Part shown: in pieces, positions 1 through 8,702 of the stretch
Numbering within the stretch: the stretch's first letter is position 1
Layout: every line of letters starts with the position of its first letter
NCBI RefSeq assembly: GCF_900103365.1
Contig: NZ_LT629703.1
Location: 5,628,501-5,692,500 of the forward strand
From: Afipia sp. GAS231
GTDB lineage: Bacteria; Pseudomonadota; Alphaproteobacteria; Rhizobiales; Xanthobacteraceae
Reading direction: 5' to 3'
DNA: 64,000 nucleotides
Translations under genes and position numbers: made by a program
The notes under the pieces: model-generated
The model's input: the letters and a program-made list of their open reading frames with translations, nothing else
Told to the model about the DNA's origin: nothing
Database searches by the model: none

Positions 1-450
1 GACCGTGATGTGCTGTTCCTGCATGGCCTGAAGCAGCGCCGATTGGGTGCGCGGGCTGGCGCGGTTGATTTCGTCGGCCATCAGGAGCTGCGCGAACACC
101 GGGCCTGAAATGAAGCGGAACGAACGCTTGCCGGAATTGCTCTCGTCCAGCACCTCGGCGCCGAGAATATCCGATGGCATCAGGTCCGGTGTGAACTGGA
201 TGCGCTTGGCGTCGAGGCCGAGCGTGATGCCGAGCGTTTCGACCAGCTTGGTCTTGGCCAGACCGGGAACCCCGATCAAGAGCGCATGACCGCCGGACAG
301 GATCGTCACCAGGGTGTTTTCGATGACCCGGTCCTGGCCGTAAATGACGGTGCCGATCGCTTCCTTGGCGGCGCGGATCTGACCGGCGACCTGCTCGGCC
401 GAGCGGACGATCGCGTCCTCGAGTTTCTCGACACCGTCTGCGTTCGCCAT
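1..450 (-). CDS. moxR: MoxR family AAA+ ATPase, N-terminal part (cut by window edge)
   Basis: The first 150 codons are visible and the C-terminal half lies before base 1. The protein begins [14 protein letters not shown] and carries the MoxR form of Walker A, GVPGLAKT, at residues 60-67 and Walker [10 protein letters not shown] near 122-130, followed by the family signature [15 protein letters not shown]. MoxR proteins are chaperone-like AAA+ ATPases that mature metalloenzymes or envelope complexes and usually sit with DUF58 and VWA-domain genes, which would lie outside this window. The ATG start at 450 follows a GGAGAGA ribosome site. It is divergent from the DUF1285 gene. Family assignment is firm; the client is unknown. 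Confidence 0.93.
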   Translation of the reverse strand, partial: MANADGVEKLEDAIVRSAEQVAGQIRAAKEAIGTVIYGQDRVIENTLVTILSGGHALLIGVPGLAKTKLVETLGITLGLDAKRIQFTPDLMPSDILGAEVLDESNSGKRSFRFISGPVFAQLLMADEINRASPRTQSALLQAMQEQHITV

Positions 451-748
451 GTCTCTCTCCTTCACGAATCCGGGGCCTCACCTGTTCAAGGCTGCACGGA
501 TCCAGAGCCAAACCGCTTCATGACAGCGCCGAGTGCGTCGTCATGCCACGAACCTCATGCTAAACCTATGCAAAGGCCATGTATTCGTTGAATTAAACTA
601 TCCCCACATTATCGGTATTTCGGGGTATGAACGGCATCACGTTGTGGCGACTTGACCCGGAATAATACGGGCGCAAATCGTCCAGGATACATATCGGAAG
701 ACTTGCACCAATCGTGCCAGATCGAAGCAGTCAGACTCAGGTCAAACA
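451..748. promoter_or_regulatory. Divergent intergenic region between moxR and the DUF1285 operon
   Basis: This stretch of about 300 bases holds no convincing gene. It separates two divergently transcribed units and must contain both promoters. Its middle part (about 590-680) is more AT-rich than its surroundings. I could not assign a specific operator or sigma factor. Confidence 0.4.
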
Positions 749-1381
749 ATGGCGAAGCAAGGGCAAACCGGCGATCAGGGCAACAAGCTTGAAGGCAAGA
801 ACCTTGAAGGTCTGACGGTTGCCGCGCGCGAAGCCGTCAACGCCACGGCGGCCGGCAAGGGCCTGCCGCCGGTGCATCTGTGGAATCCGCCGTTCTGCGG
901 CGACCTCGACATGCGAATAGCCTCCGACGGAACGTGGTTCTACATGGGCACGCCGATCGGACGGCCGGCGCTGGTGCGGCTGTTTTCGACCATCCTGAAG
1001 CGCGAGGACGGCAAGCACTTTCTCGTGACCCCGGTCGAGAAGGTCGGCATCCGCGTCGACGACGCGCCGTTCATGGCGGTCGAGATGCTGAACGAGACCG
1101 GCGACCGCGGCCGGCTCTTGCGCTTTCGCACCAATGTCGACGACTGGGTGGCTTGCGACTCCGGCCATCGGCTGCGATTCAAGATGGCTGATGATGGCGG
1201 GCTGACGCCCTATCTGCACGTCCGCGCCGACCTCTGGGCCAAGGTCACCCGCGCGCTCTATTACGATCTGGTTGACATGGGGGAAGAGCGGGTGGTCGAT
1301 GGCGAACCGATGTTCGGGGTCGAATCCGGCGGAGAGTTCTTTGCGATGGCGGATGCGAAGCAGGTGAGGGACGCGCTTTGA
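749..1381 (+). CDS. DUF1285 domain-containing protein
   Basis: A 210-residue soluble protein with the DUF1285 pattern: an N-terminal linker, then LWNPPFCGDLDMRIASDG and the motif WFYMGTPIGRPALVRLFS near residues 50-85, and a C-terminal half with the LRFRTNVDDW segment. DUF1285 proteins have a two-domain beta fold of unknown biochemical role. The stop codon overlaps the TTG start of the NUDIX gene, so the two are probably translationally coupled and form the head of a five-gene run with the small membrane protein, cca and tauE. There is no signal peptide, so it should be cytosolic. Confidence 0.85.
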   Translation: MAKQGQTGDQGNKLEGKNLEGLTVAAREAVNATAAGKGLPPVHLWNPPFCGDLDMRIASDGTWFYMGTPIGRPALVRLFSTILKREDGKHFLVTPVEKVGIRVDDAPFMAVEMLNETGDRGRLLRFRTNVDDWVACDSGHRLRFKMADDGGLTPYLHVRADLWAKVTRALYYDLVDMGEERVVDGEPMFGVESGGEFFAMADAKQVRDAL

Positions 1382-2052
1382 ACGAGCCGATACGAGGCAA
1401 GCTGGAGGCGGCTCCGGTCAGTTCGGCGGAGTTTTTCGCGCGCAGCCAGGCGCGGCTGAATTTCGACGTGCCGCCCGGCCTGGTCGATCCCAACATCATT
1501 CCGAGGACCGGCGACAGCGGCAACGACCGCATGCTGGAGATCGTCGCGCAGGAGCAACCGGTGCGGCCGGCGGCGGTGCTGATCCCGGTGATCGATCATC
1601 CGGAGCCGACCGTGCTGCTGACGCAGCGCTCGCCGCATCTGTCGAGCCATGCCGGCCAGATTTCCTTTCCCGGCGGCAAGATCGACGCCACTGACGCTTC
1701 CCCGATGGATGCCGCCCTGCGCGAAGCCATGGAGGAAGTCGGCCTGGAGCGCGAGTTCATCGAGCCGATCGGCTATCTCGATCTCTACGGTACGGCGTTC
1801 GGCTTTCGCATTCTGCCGACGGTGGCGCGCGTCAGACCCGGCTTCACGCTGAAGATCAGCGAAGCCGAGGTGGTCGATGCGTTCGAGGTGCCGCTGGCGT
1901 TCCTGATGAATCCGGAAAACCACCAGATCCACAACAAGGAATTCCGCGGCATGGAGCGTTCCTACTACGCGATGCCGTATGCCGAGCGTTACATCTGGGG
2001 CGCGACCGCGGGCATCCTGCGCGTGCTGTATGAGCGGATTTATCTCTCATGA
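1378..2052 (+). CDS. NUDIX hydrolase, CoA pyrophosphatase type
   Basis: This 224-residue protein has the coenzyme-A-specific extension LLTQRSPHLSSHAG (about residues 80-93) leading into FPGGK, then the NUDIX core REAMEEVGL at 115-123, with metal-binding glutamates in REAMEE. The combination indicates hydrolysis of CoA or CoA derivatives to 3',5'-ADP and phosphopantetheine, as in the NudL/CoAse group. The start is a TTG sharing bases with the upstream TGA, and its stop overlaps the next ATG, so expression is tightly coupled. Substrate preference is inferred from the motif only. Confidence 0.88.
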   Translation: MNEPIRGKLEAAPVSSAEFFARSQARLNFDVPPGLVDPNIIPRTGDSGNDRMLEIVAQEQPVRPAAVLIPVIDHPEPTVLLTQRSPHLSSHAGQISFPGGKIDATDASPMDAALREAMEEVGLEREFIEPIGYLDLYGTAFGFRILPTVARVRPGFTLKISEAEVVDAFEVPLAFLMNPENHQIHNKEFRGMERSYYAMPYAERYIWGATAGILRVLYERIYLS

Positions 2053-2312
2053 TCCGTCCGGTATTGACCGAAGTCGGAATTTTCCTGATCCCGTTCGCGG
2101 TCTATGCCCTGTTCCTGATTGCCACCCGGTCCGGCGTGATGGCGCCATCGTCCTGGCCAATGCATCTGATCGCCAAATTGGTGCTGGGATCGCTGCTGCT
2201 GGTCGTGGTCAGCTTCGTGCTGCTGGCGCATTTCTCCGGCGCGTCGCCGAATTCGACCTATATTCCCGCCCATATCGAGAACGGCAAGTTCGTGCCCGGG
2301 ACCGAGAAATGA
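2049..2312 (+). CDS. Small inner-membrane protein (DUF6111-like)
   Basis: An 87-residue protein with two predicted membrane spans, one starting at about residue 8 (EVGIFLIPFAVYALFLIA) and one at about 40-62 (LIAKLVLGSLLLVVVSFVLL), and a short polar C-terminus ending in FVPGTEK. Its ATG overlaps the NUDIX stop and cca follows after 12 bases. Similar small membrane proteins sit between NUDIX and cca genes in related rhizobia, as I recall, but no function is established. Assignment to DUF6111 is from memory of that context and less certain than the reading frame. Confidence 0.75.
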   Translation: MIRPVLTEVGIFLIPFAVYALFLIATRSGVMAPSSWPMHLIAKLVLGSLLLVVVSFVLLAHFSGASPNSTYIPAHIENGKFVPGTEK

Positions 2313-2324
2313 GCGAGGTGGCGC

Positions 2325-3578
2325 GTGCTCATTGATGCGCCCTGGCTCAAATCCGGTGCGGCTGCTCGCGTGCTCGCACTGCTCAACGGCGACGGCGAGG
2401 AAGCCCGCGTGGTCGGCGGCGCGGTGCGCAACGCGCTTTTGAAAATTCCGCCCGGCGACATCGACATCGCGACCACAGCACTGCCCGACGAAGTGGTGCG
2501 CCGGGCCAAAGCGGCCGGCATCAAATGCGTGCCGACTGGCATCGACCACGGCACCGTGACCCTGGTCGTCGATGCACATCCGTTCGAGGTGACGACGTTA
2601 CGCGAGGATACCGAGACCTATGGCCGCAAGGCCAAGGTCGCGTTCGGCCGCGACTGGGTCCGCGACGCCGAGCGGCGCGACTTCACCATCAACGGGCTTT
2701 CGGTCGATGCCGACGGCCTCGTACACGACCATGTCGGCGGCCTCGCCGATATCGAAGCGCGGCGGGTGCGATTTATCGGCGATGCCGCGCAGCGGATCGC
2801 CGAGGATTATCTGCGCATCCTCCGGTTCTTCCGCATGCATGCCGCCTATGGCGCCGGCCACCCCGATCGCACCGGCTATCTCGCCTGCATCGCCGGGCGC
2901 GCGGGCCTTTCGAGCCTTTCCGCCGAACGCGTGCGCATGGAGATGCTCAAGCTATTGGTCGCCGATGGCGCCAAGGGGGCAGTGACCGCGATGGCGGATG
3001 CCGGCTTGCTGCTGACGATTGTCGGTGGCGTCACCTATAACGGGCCGTTCGCGGCGATGATATCGGCGGAGCGGGCGCTGGGGCTGGCGCCGGATCCGGT
3101 GCGCCGGCTGGCCGCGCTCGCCGTTGCCGTGACCGAGGATGCCAAGCGCGTTGCCGCGCGGCTGCGGCTGTCAAACGCAGAAAACAAGATGCTGGATTCG
3201 ATGGGGCATCGCTGGTGGCGGCTGGCCGGCATGGACGAGTTGAGGGCGCGGCAGCGGCTCTACCGGCTCGGCGAGGAACAATACCGCGATCGCCTGATGC
3301 TGGCCTGGGCGCGTTCGGGCGAAAGCCAAGATACTGATTATGGCGCTGCCTATTGGCGCGAATTCGCAACGCTGCCGCAGCGCTGGACCGCGCCGAAATT
3401 TCCGCTGCGCGCGGCCGATTTCATTTCCCGCGGCATTGCCGAGGGCCCGGCGCTCGGCCACGTACTGACGCTCGCGGAAGACGCCTGGCTGGCGGCGGAT
3501 TTTCCGCTTGCCCCAGCAGCACTTGCCGCTATTGCTGACCAGACCGTCACACGTTTCAATCGCGATCACCGTTTGTGA
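2325..3578 (+). CDS. cca: CCA tRNA nucleotidyltransferase
   Basis: A class II nucleotidyltransferase of 417 residues that adds or repairs the 3'-CCA end of tRNA from CTP and ATP. Visible hallmarks are GGAVR at residues 31-35, the metal-binding aspartates of GDIDIAT (44-50), and the RRDFTIN motif near 118-124, followed by the RRVRFIGD and EDYLRILRFFR elements. The length suits bacterial CCA enzymes lacking an HD domain. The start is GTG at 2325; nearby ATG and GTG codons are out of frame. It overlaps the start of the downstream permease gene. Confidence 0.95.
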   Translation: MLIDAPWLKSGAAARVLALLNGDGEEARVVGGAVRNALLKIPPGDIDIATTALPDEVVRRAKAAGIKCVPTGIDHGTVTLVVDAHPFEVTTLREDTETYGRKAKVAFGRDWVRDAERRDFTINGLSVDADGLVHDHVGGLADIEARRVRFIGDAAQRIAEDYLRILRFFRMHAAYGAGHPDRTGYLACIAGRAGLSSLSAERVRMEMLKLLVADGAKGAVTAMADAGLLLTIVGGVTYNGPFAAMISAERALGLAPDPVRRLAALAVAVTEDAKRVAARLRLSNAENKMLDSMGHRWWRLAGMDELRARQRLYRLGEEQYRDRLMLAWARSGESQDTDYGAAYWREFATLPQRWTAPKFPLRAADFISRGIAEGPALGHVLTLAEDAWLAADFPLAPAALAAIADQTVTRFNRDHRL

Positions 3579-4330
3579 ATGTTCTTTCCGGCTTCGCCGA
3601 CATTTCCGTGGCTCAGTTGTTGTTGGTCGCCGGCATGGCGTTGCTGGCCTCGCTTGTCGGCGGCCTTGCCGGCTACGGCACCGGCGCGTTGATGCCGCTG
3701 GTGCTGGTGCCGATGATCGGCGCCGGGCCGGTGGTGCCGATCATCGCGATATCAGCCATCATCACGAATATCAGTCGTCTCACGGCCTATTTCCGTTATG
3801 CCGACCGCCGCCGCGCGCTGATCGTGATTGCGGCCGCCACGCTGACGACGGCGCTCGGGGCCTATGGCTATACCCGGCTCAGCAATGCCGGCGCGGCGCT
3901 GGTGATCGGCACCATGCTGATATTGAGCGTGCCGCTGCGCCGGCTTGCCAAGCGCCGCGATGTCAGGATCGGCGACGCCGGGCTTGCGGCCAGCGCCGTC
4001 GGTTACGGCGTGGTCGTCGGCGGGACCTCGGGGTCCGGCGTGATCCTGCTGTCGCTGCTGATGGCGTCGGGGCTCGAGGGCGCGGCGGTGATCGCTACCG
4101 ACGCCGCGATCTCGGTCGTGACCAGCGTGATCAAGATTTCGGTGTTCGGTCTCGCCGGCGTCGTCACCGCACAGGTGCTGGCCTTTGCGCTTCTGATCGG
4201 CGCCATCGCAATCCCGGGCGCGTTCCTTGCCAGGGCCTTTGTCGAACGCATGCCGGTGCACATTCACACTGCGATCCTCGATGTCGCCGTGATCACCGGC
4301 GGCCTGGTCATGATCTTTTCCGCGTTATGA
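3575..4330 (+). CDS. TauE/SafE family membrane permease (putative sulfite exporter)
   Basis: A 251-residue, almost wholly hydrophobic protein with about eight membrane spans and the glycine-rich repeats of the TauE/SafE family: GLAGYGTGALMPLVLVP near residue 30 and GVVVGGTSGSGVILLSLL in the second half. Such proteins export sulfite, sulfoacetate or other organosulfur anions. The GTG start overlaps the cca stop, so it is probably the last gene of the upstream operon. The 3' end overlaps the convergent gene by 23 bases. The substrate cannot be read from sequence. Confidence 0.85.
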   Translation: MNVLSGFADISVAQLLLVAGMALLASLVGGLAGYGTGALMPLVLVPMIGAGPVVPIIAISAIITNISRLTAYFRYADRRRALIVIAAATLTTALGAYGYTRLSNAGAALVIGTMLILSVPLRRLAKRRDVRIGDAGLAASAVGYGVVVGGTSGSGVILLSLLMASGLEGAAVIATDAAISVVTSVIKISVFGLAGVVTAQVLAFALLIGAIAIPGAFLARAFVERMPVHIHTAILDVAVITGGLVMIFSAL

Positions 4331-5366
4331 CCGGCGTGCAGGAGTCGTCCCACCACGTCGTCAAGGACGAAATGATTGGAAGACGGCACAGCACACCCAC
4401 CGGCCGATAGTTCAACCGGATGGCCTCCATCCGGAATGTCGCCAGACCCATGAAGGCTTCGAGCCGCCGGGCCTGATTGTCGATCGCTGTCCGGAGCTGT
4501 TCGCGTTCGGTGCGCACCACCTCCTTGGTCGGCGCGCGACCTTCCGGGTGCGCGGCCCATGAACGAACGCGCGCAAGCCGCTCATGCAATGTCTCGAAAC
4601 AGTATTGGAGCGTCAGGGCCTGGTGCTTGGCGCTGAACCAGTCGATCGTGACGCCTTCCGGCGGATCATTGACGCCCCTTTGCCGTGGGCAGAGGTTGAC
4701 GACCGTACTGTTCCTGGCGCGGTCCAATCGCTCGGACCTGCTGAGCAGGCAGGCGGGCGTCGTGTCGTCGCGAACGGCTTGGGCGGTCGCGGCGTCGGCC
4801 GGTACGAATTGCGGCAGATCGTCGTTGCAGTCGAAATCATAGGCCTTCAGCACAGGCCGGGTGAGCGGATCGCCGCTCGGCTGGTTCGACTGGTTCGAGT
4901 CACGTTTGAAGTCGCTGGCCCAGTCGATATAGATTTCGGCGTCGCGCGCGATCAAATCGCCGGATTCCAGCAATGCGATCGCACTTGCCTCATAAGTCGG
5001 GACGATACTCTGGGCATGTTTGGCGGCGCCGGCCCGCTTGTTGGCTTGAGCGGATTCGTCGAACGCATCCGAAAAATCCAGAAACAGAATCTGCTGAAGT
5101 TTCTGCGCTTCGGAAAATCTCTTCGACACGTCCGTGAACGTGTCGGTGGCCCCTTTCATGTCTTCCCTGGCCTGGGCGCTGACCTTCTCCTGATATTCGC
5201 CGTAGTACTGAAAATAGCCGACGGCGATGCTGCTCAGCACGGTGAAGATCGAAAGCCCCTTGACGAGCTCAACTCCATGATTGAGTTCGCGGAACCATCC
5301 CAGCACGCCTGTGCGGCGAGCGGCGTTTTCCTCGGGCTGCGGCTTGACTGTGGCGTCGTTCGGCAT
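4308..5366 (-). CDS. Unknown single-span membrane protein with coiled-coil segment
   Basis: A 352-residue protein I do not recognise. After a polar N-terminal stretch of about 35 residues comes one membrane segment, GLSIFTVLSSIAVGYFQYY, then a charged heptad-like region (KVSAQAREDMKG to SEAQKLQQ) and a long globular C-terminal part with several cysteines. I chose the ATG at 5366 over the upstream alternative because a GGGGAG ribosome site lies seven bases before it. The last codons run antisense into the TauE gene, giving a convergent overlap of 23 bases. It appears to be a stand-alone transcription unit. Confidence 0.7.
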   Translation of the reverse strand: MPNDATVKPQPEENAARRTGVLGWFRELNHGVELVKGLSIFTVLSSIAVGYFQYYGEYQEKVSAQAREDMKGATDTFTDVSKRFSEAQKLQQILFLDFSDAFDESAQANKRAGAAKHAQSIVPTYEASAIALLESGDLIARDAEIYIDWASDFKRDSNQSNQPSGDPLTRPVLKAYDFDCNDDLPQFVPADAATAQAVRDDTTPACLLSRSERLDRARNSTVVNLCPRQRGVNDPPEGVTIDWFSAKHQALTLQYCFETLHERLARVRSWAAHPEGRAPTKEVVRTEREQLRTAIDNQARRLEAFMGLATFRMEAIRLNYRPVGVLCRLPIISSLTTWWDDSCTPVITRKRS

Positions 5367-5462
5367 TGGCGAACTCCCCGGCCGTGGACCAGAGCATACC
5401 ACCACAATCCAGGATTGTGAGCCGGCTGGCTATGAAATGGTTCACAGTCCGCCGGAGTTCGA

Positions 5463-6191
5463 TCAATGATCCGCCGGCATCAGCTCCGTCAGCGAGCGGA
5501 TGATGCGGTCGGGCTTGATGGCGGATTCGGCCGGCAGGCCGTCGCCGTGCACGTCGATCCAGATCGCATAGATGCCAAGGCGCTGCGGCGCCTCGACTTC
5601 CCATTCCAGATTGTCGCCTATCATCCAGGTCTCTTGCGCGGTGACGCCGAGCGCCTGCATGGCGTGCAGATAGGCGCGCTCTTCCGGCTTGCCGAAGCCG
5701 TGCTCGCCTTCGATCTGGATGTGGTCGAAGCGGTGAGTCAGTTCGAAGCGTTCGACCTTGGCGCGCTGGGTCTCGGCGGCGCCGTTGGTCACCAGCGCCA
5801 GTTTGACCCCGTGCGCCTTCAGCGCGTCGATGGCGTCATGCGCGCCGGGGAATACGTACATCGCTTCCTCGCGATAGGTGGTGAAGCGGTTGGCGAGACG
5901 CCCTGCCAGATCAGCCGGCAAGGCATGGCCATCGGCGGCGAGCGCGGCAAATCCGTCCCTGACGACGATGCGCCGCGCTTCGTCCAGTTTGAGCCGCCAT
6001 TCGGGCCCGGCCGCGCCCCAGAATTTGCGTGCGGAAGTAAGCACGGCCGAAGCCACCTGGTGTGGCGAGAACGGCCCGTACTCGTCGGCGAACTCGGCGG
6101 CGATCTGGTTCCAGGCGATTTCGGGGCGGCCATAGGCCGACAGGATGGTGTCATCCATGTCGATCAGCATCGCGCGGGGCAGGTCTGTCAT
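5463..6191 (-). CDS. HAD family hydrolase (HAD-IA phosphatase)
   Basis: A 242-residue haloacid-dehalogenase-type phosphatase. Motif I is LIDMDDT near the N-terminus, motif II is the serine/threonine in LVTNGAAE, the lysine of motif III lies in EHGFGKPEERAY, and motif IV is MIGDNLEWEVEAP. The helical cap between motifs I and II fits subfamily IA. HAD-IA enzymes dephosphorylate small phosphometabolites such as nucleotides or sugar phosphates; the substrate here is not predictable. ATG at 6191, behind GGAG, is preferred over an upstream in-frame TTG. Confidence 0.88.
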   Translation of the reverse strand: MTDLPRAMLIDMDDTILSAYGRPEIAWNQIAAEFADEYGPFSPHQVASAVLTSARKFWGAAGPEWRLKLDEARRIVVRDGFAALAADGHALPADLAGRLANRFTTYREEAMYVFPGAHDAIDALKAHGVKLALVTNGAAETQRAKVERFELTHRFDHIQIEGEHGFGKPEERAYLHAMQALGVTAQETWMIGDNLEWEVEAPQRLGIYAIWIDVHGDGLPAESAIKPDRIIRSLTELMPADH

Positions 6192-6364
6192 GGTCTCCAA
6201 GCCGCTTTGTATTCAAGCCGTTCGTCTACAAGCCATTTTGGCCGGACGCATGGACGGGAAACTGCGGCCGGGTTCCCGCGCATATCAAATCTGCCGCGCC
6301 GGGTCCAATCCCGGCGTACGACGTCGCCGGGGAACCATGATGGCCCGGCGACGTCAGATGTTCC

Positions 6365-6637
6365 TTACTTCTTCTTTTTCTTGGGCTCGTCCTCGTCTTC
6401 TTCCTCGTCGTCTTCGTCTTCATCTTCCTCGTCTTCGTGCTCTTCTTCGTCGTCTTCCTCGTCTTCGGAGGGTTCGGCTTCCGCGAGTTCAAGCACGACA
6501 AGGGGCAGCGTCTCGCGGAACAAATCGCCTTCGTTGCCCATCCACACGCACGCGGCGGTGGTTTCGGTCACCTCGACCACGCTCAGCGGATGGCCGCCGG
6601 ATTTCAGAATGACGACATCGCCTGGTTTCACTTCCAT
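6365..6637 (-). CDS. DUF2158 (YodC-like) protein with very acidic C-terminal tail
   Basis: A 90-residue protein in two parts. Residues 1-55 form a small beta domain of the DUF2158/YodC family, with the motif PGDVVILKSGGHPLSVVEV and a conserved CVWMG segment. Residues 56-85 are almost entirely aspartate and glutamate with one histidine, and the protein ends in five lysines. I use the ATG at 6637, with CAGGAG upstream, since the longer frame adds a non-conserved extension. The tail gives an unusual GAA/GAT-type tract in the DNA (about 6366-6470). Function is unknown. Confidence 0.82.
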   Translation of the reverse strand: MEVKPGDVVILKSGGHPLSVVEVTETTAACVWMGNEGDLFRETLPLVVLELAEAEPSEDEEDDEEEHEDEEDEDEDDEEEDEDEPKKKKK

Positions 6638-6711
6638 GACCTGCTCCTGGAATTTTTCTGGGGATTTTGCATAACGCGAATCCCACTCTAGCGGTCTGTC
6701 ATGACAGCCGA

Positions 6712-7602
6712 TCAAGGCCATTTTACTTCCGGGGGCATCGATGACAGAATCGAGTCGACATTGCCGCCGGTCTTCAGCCCGAACATGGTGCCGCGGTCGT
6801 AGAGCAGGTTGAATTCGACATAGCGGCCGCGGCGGATCAGTTGTTCCTCGCGGTCATCGGCGGTCCACGGCGTCGCGAAATTGCGCCGCACCAGTTCGGG
6901 ATAGATGTTCAGGAAGGCGCGGCCGACGTCCTGCGTAAAGGCGAAGTCGGCCTCCCAATCGCCGGAATCATGATGATCGTAGAAGATGCCGCCGATGCCG
7001 CGGGCTTCCTTGCGATGCGGCAGATAGAAATATTCATCGCACCACTTCTTGTACTTGTCGTAATCGGCAACGCCGTTCGGCCCGGTGCAGGCTTGCTTCA
7101 TCGCCTGATGAAAGGCCGTCGTGTCCGGGTCCTGTTGGCTGCGCCGGCGGTCGAGCACCGGCGTCAGGTCGGAACCGCCGCCGAACCAGGCCCTGGTGGT
7201 GACGACGAAACGGGTGTTCATGTGCACCGTCGGCACATGCGGGTTGCGCAGATGCGCGATCAGCGAAATGCCCGAGGCCCAGAACCTCGGATCGTCAGCC
7301 GCACCCGGAATCTGCGCGCGGAACTCCGGCGAGAATTCTCCGTGCACGGTCGAGCAATGCACGCCGACCTTCTCGAACAGCCGGCCGTGCATCATCGACA
7401 TCACGCCGCCGCCGCCCCCGGGCTTGCCGGCATGGTCGGTGCGATCCCATGGCGTGCGGACGAAACGCCCGGCCTGGCCGTGGTAAAGCGAGGCCGGGGC
7501 CTCGTCCTCCAGCCGTTCGAAGGCGGCGCAGATGTCGTTGCGCAGCGCCTCGAACCAGGCTCTCGCCCGCGCCTTGCGACCCTCGATGACGGACAGATCC
7601 AT
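6712..7602 (-). CDS. hemF: Oxygen-dependent coproporphyrinogen-III oxidase
   Basis: HemF, 296 residues, performs the aerobic oxidative decarboxylation of coproporphyrinogen III to protoporphyrinogen IX in haem synthesis. The family signature runs through [17 protein letters not shown] and SDLTPV in the central part, with conserved [11 protein letters not shown] and [12 protein letters not shown] after it and the C-terminal [17 protein letters not shown]. Length matches E. coli HemF. The start at 7602 ([14 protein letters not shown]) is preferred; the longer frame runs into an intergenic repeat. It is the most downstream member of the trmL-queE-queD run, separated from queD by about 70 bases holding that repeat. 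Confidence 0.95.
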   Translation of the reverse strand: MDLSVIEGRKARARAWFEALRNDICAAFERLEDEAPASLYHGQAGRFVRTPWDRTDHAGKPGGGGGVMSMMHGRLFEKVGVHCSTVHGEFSPEFRAQIPGAADDPRFWASGISLIAHLRNPHVPTVHMNTRFVVTTRAWFGGGSDLTPVLDRRRSQQDPDTTAFHQAMKQACTGPNGVADYDKYKKWCDEYFYLPHRKEARGIGGIFYDHHDSGDWEADFAFTQDVGRAFLNIYPELVRRNFATPWTADDREEQLIRRGRYVEFNLLYDRGTMFGLKTGGNVDSILSSMPPEVKWP

Positions 7603-7624
7603 TCGCTTATCCCTGATTATTTTT

Positions 7625-7670
7625 GCGCGTTTTCTTGACGCGAACCGGCTCCCACTTCGCTTGAAAACGC
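7625..7670. repeat. Intergenic repeat family A, copy 1
   Basis: One of five copies in the window of a 45-50 bp element that begins GCGCGTTTTCTT or GACGCGTTTTCTT and ends CTTGAAAACGCT or CTCGAAAACGCT, with GCGAACCGG in the middle. The ends GCGTTTTC and GAAAACGC are inverted repeats. The element abuts the queD stop codon. Other copies are near 48413, 54136, 59185 and 59484. Confidence 0.85.
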
Positions 7671-8033
7671 TTACTGCGGCCCGAAATACGTGCAGCTCTC
7701 GTTGCAACTGTCGCGGTGGACACTGACGCGGGTGATGTTGCCGGCGTGCTGAAGCCGTTCCCAGATGAACCGCGAAATATTTTCCAGCGTCGGGGCGCCG
7801 AGCGCTTCGATCTTGTTCAGGAACTTGTGGTCGAGGGTCTTGCGGATCTCTTCCATGCTGCGTTCGAGCAAACCGAGATCGAGCACCATGCCGGTGGCGG
7901 GATCGGGCGTGCCGCGCACGCTGACTTCGGCGCGAAACGAATGGCCGTGGATTTCCTCGCTGTCCGCGCCGAAGGTGGTTCCCTGCAGCGAATGCGCGGC
8001 TTCAAAGCGAAACGATTTCGTCAATTCCCACAT
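7671..8033 (-). CDS. queD: 6-carboxytetrahydropterin synthase (QueD family)
   Basis: A 120-residue protein of the 6-pyruvoyl-tetrahydropterin synthase fold, expected to make 6-carboxy-tetrahydropterin from dihydroneopterin triphosphate in queuosine synthesis. Zinc ligands are His14 (in EAAHSL) and His29/His31 (IHGHSF). The catalytic cysteine that normally lies four residues before the HGH motif is serine here (Ser25), and the glutamate before the C-terminal Cys-x3-Cys is aspartate. Placement 17 bases downstream of queE supports the QueD role. The ATG at 8033 is chosen because homologues begin at this point. Confidence 0.87.
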   Translation of the reverse strand: MWELTKSFRFEAAHSLQGTTFGADSEEIHGHSFRAEVSVRGTPDPATGMVLDLGLLERSMEEIRKTLDHKFLNKIEALGAPTLENISRFIWERLQHAGNITRVSVHRDSCNESCTYFGPQ

Positions 8034-8050
8034 CGTGAAAGTCCAAAATC

Positions 8051-8683
8051 CTATCTGATACCGAGTGTCTTGTGCGTCTGCAGGCTGAGCCGCCACTGCG
8101 GATGGCGCAGGCAATAGTCCACCGTGCGTGCGGTGTTTTCGATTGCATCCGGCCCGTCCATCGGCTGCAGCGAGAACCGCTCGAAGGCAAGGTCGGCGAA
8201 ATCCTCCGGCCGGGCACCGGCCTGCGGATAGACCAGTTTCAATTCATGTCCGCGGCGCACGACGAGGCCGGCGCCGGCTTTCGGGCTGACGCAGACCCAA
8301 TCCATCCCGTCGGGCGGCTCGATGGTGCCGTTGGTCTCGATGCCGATCGCAAAACCCCGCGCATGCAGCGCGTCGATGAAGGCCGCATCGACCTGCAGCA
8401 GCGGTTCGCCCCCGGTCAGCACGACGTAGCGGTTGGTGTTCTCGCCGGTCCATTGCGAAGCGATGGTGTCGGCGAGTTGGTCGGCCGAGGCGTATCGGCC
8501 GCCCAGCGTGCCGTCGGTGCCGACGAAGTCGGTATCGCAGAACTGGCAGGTGGCGGTGGCGCGATCCTGTTCGCGGCCGCTCCAGAGGTTGCAGCCGGAA
8601 AACCGGCAAAACACCGCAGCCCGGCCGGCATGCGCGCCTTCGCCCTGCAGGGTGAGGAAAATCTCTTTGACCGCGTAACTCAC
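8051..8683 (-). CDS. queE: 7-carboxy-7-deazaguanine synthase (radical SAM)
   Basis: QueE, 210 residues, rearranges 6-carboxy-tetrahydropterin into 7-carboxy-7-deazaguanine, the committed step to preQ0, queuosine and related bases. It shows the distinctive QueE cluster-binding spacing Cys31-x14-Cys46-x2-Cys49 instead of the usual radical SAM Cx3Cx2C, preceded by EIFLTLQGEGAHAG, and followed by the VVLTGGEPLLQ motif for SAM binding. The start is GTG at 8683 behind AGGAGAG. It lies between trmL and queD with short gaps, so the three probably share a transcript. QueC and QueF are not in the window. Confidence 0.94.
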   Translation of the reverse strand: MSYAVKEIFLTLQGEGAHAGRAAVFCRFSGCNLWSGREQDRATATCQFCDTDFVGTDGTLGGRYASADQLADTIASQWTGENTNRYVVLTGGEPLLQVDAAFIDALHARGFAIGIETNGTIEPPDGMDWVCVSPKAGAGLVVRRGHELKLVYPQAGARPEDFADLAFERFSLQPMDGPDAIENTARTVDYCLRHPQWRLSLQTHKTLGIR

Positions 8684-8702
8684 CGTCTCTCCTTGGACCG
8701 CA

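Noticed and set aside
5466..6674. A 402-residue plus-strand frame opposite the HAD and DUF2158 genes, with a polyserine run
   Set aside because: The polyserine is the antisense reading of the acidic Asp/Glu tract; both real genes are on the minus strand with good starts.
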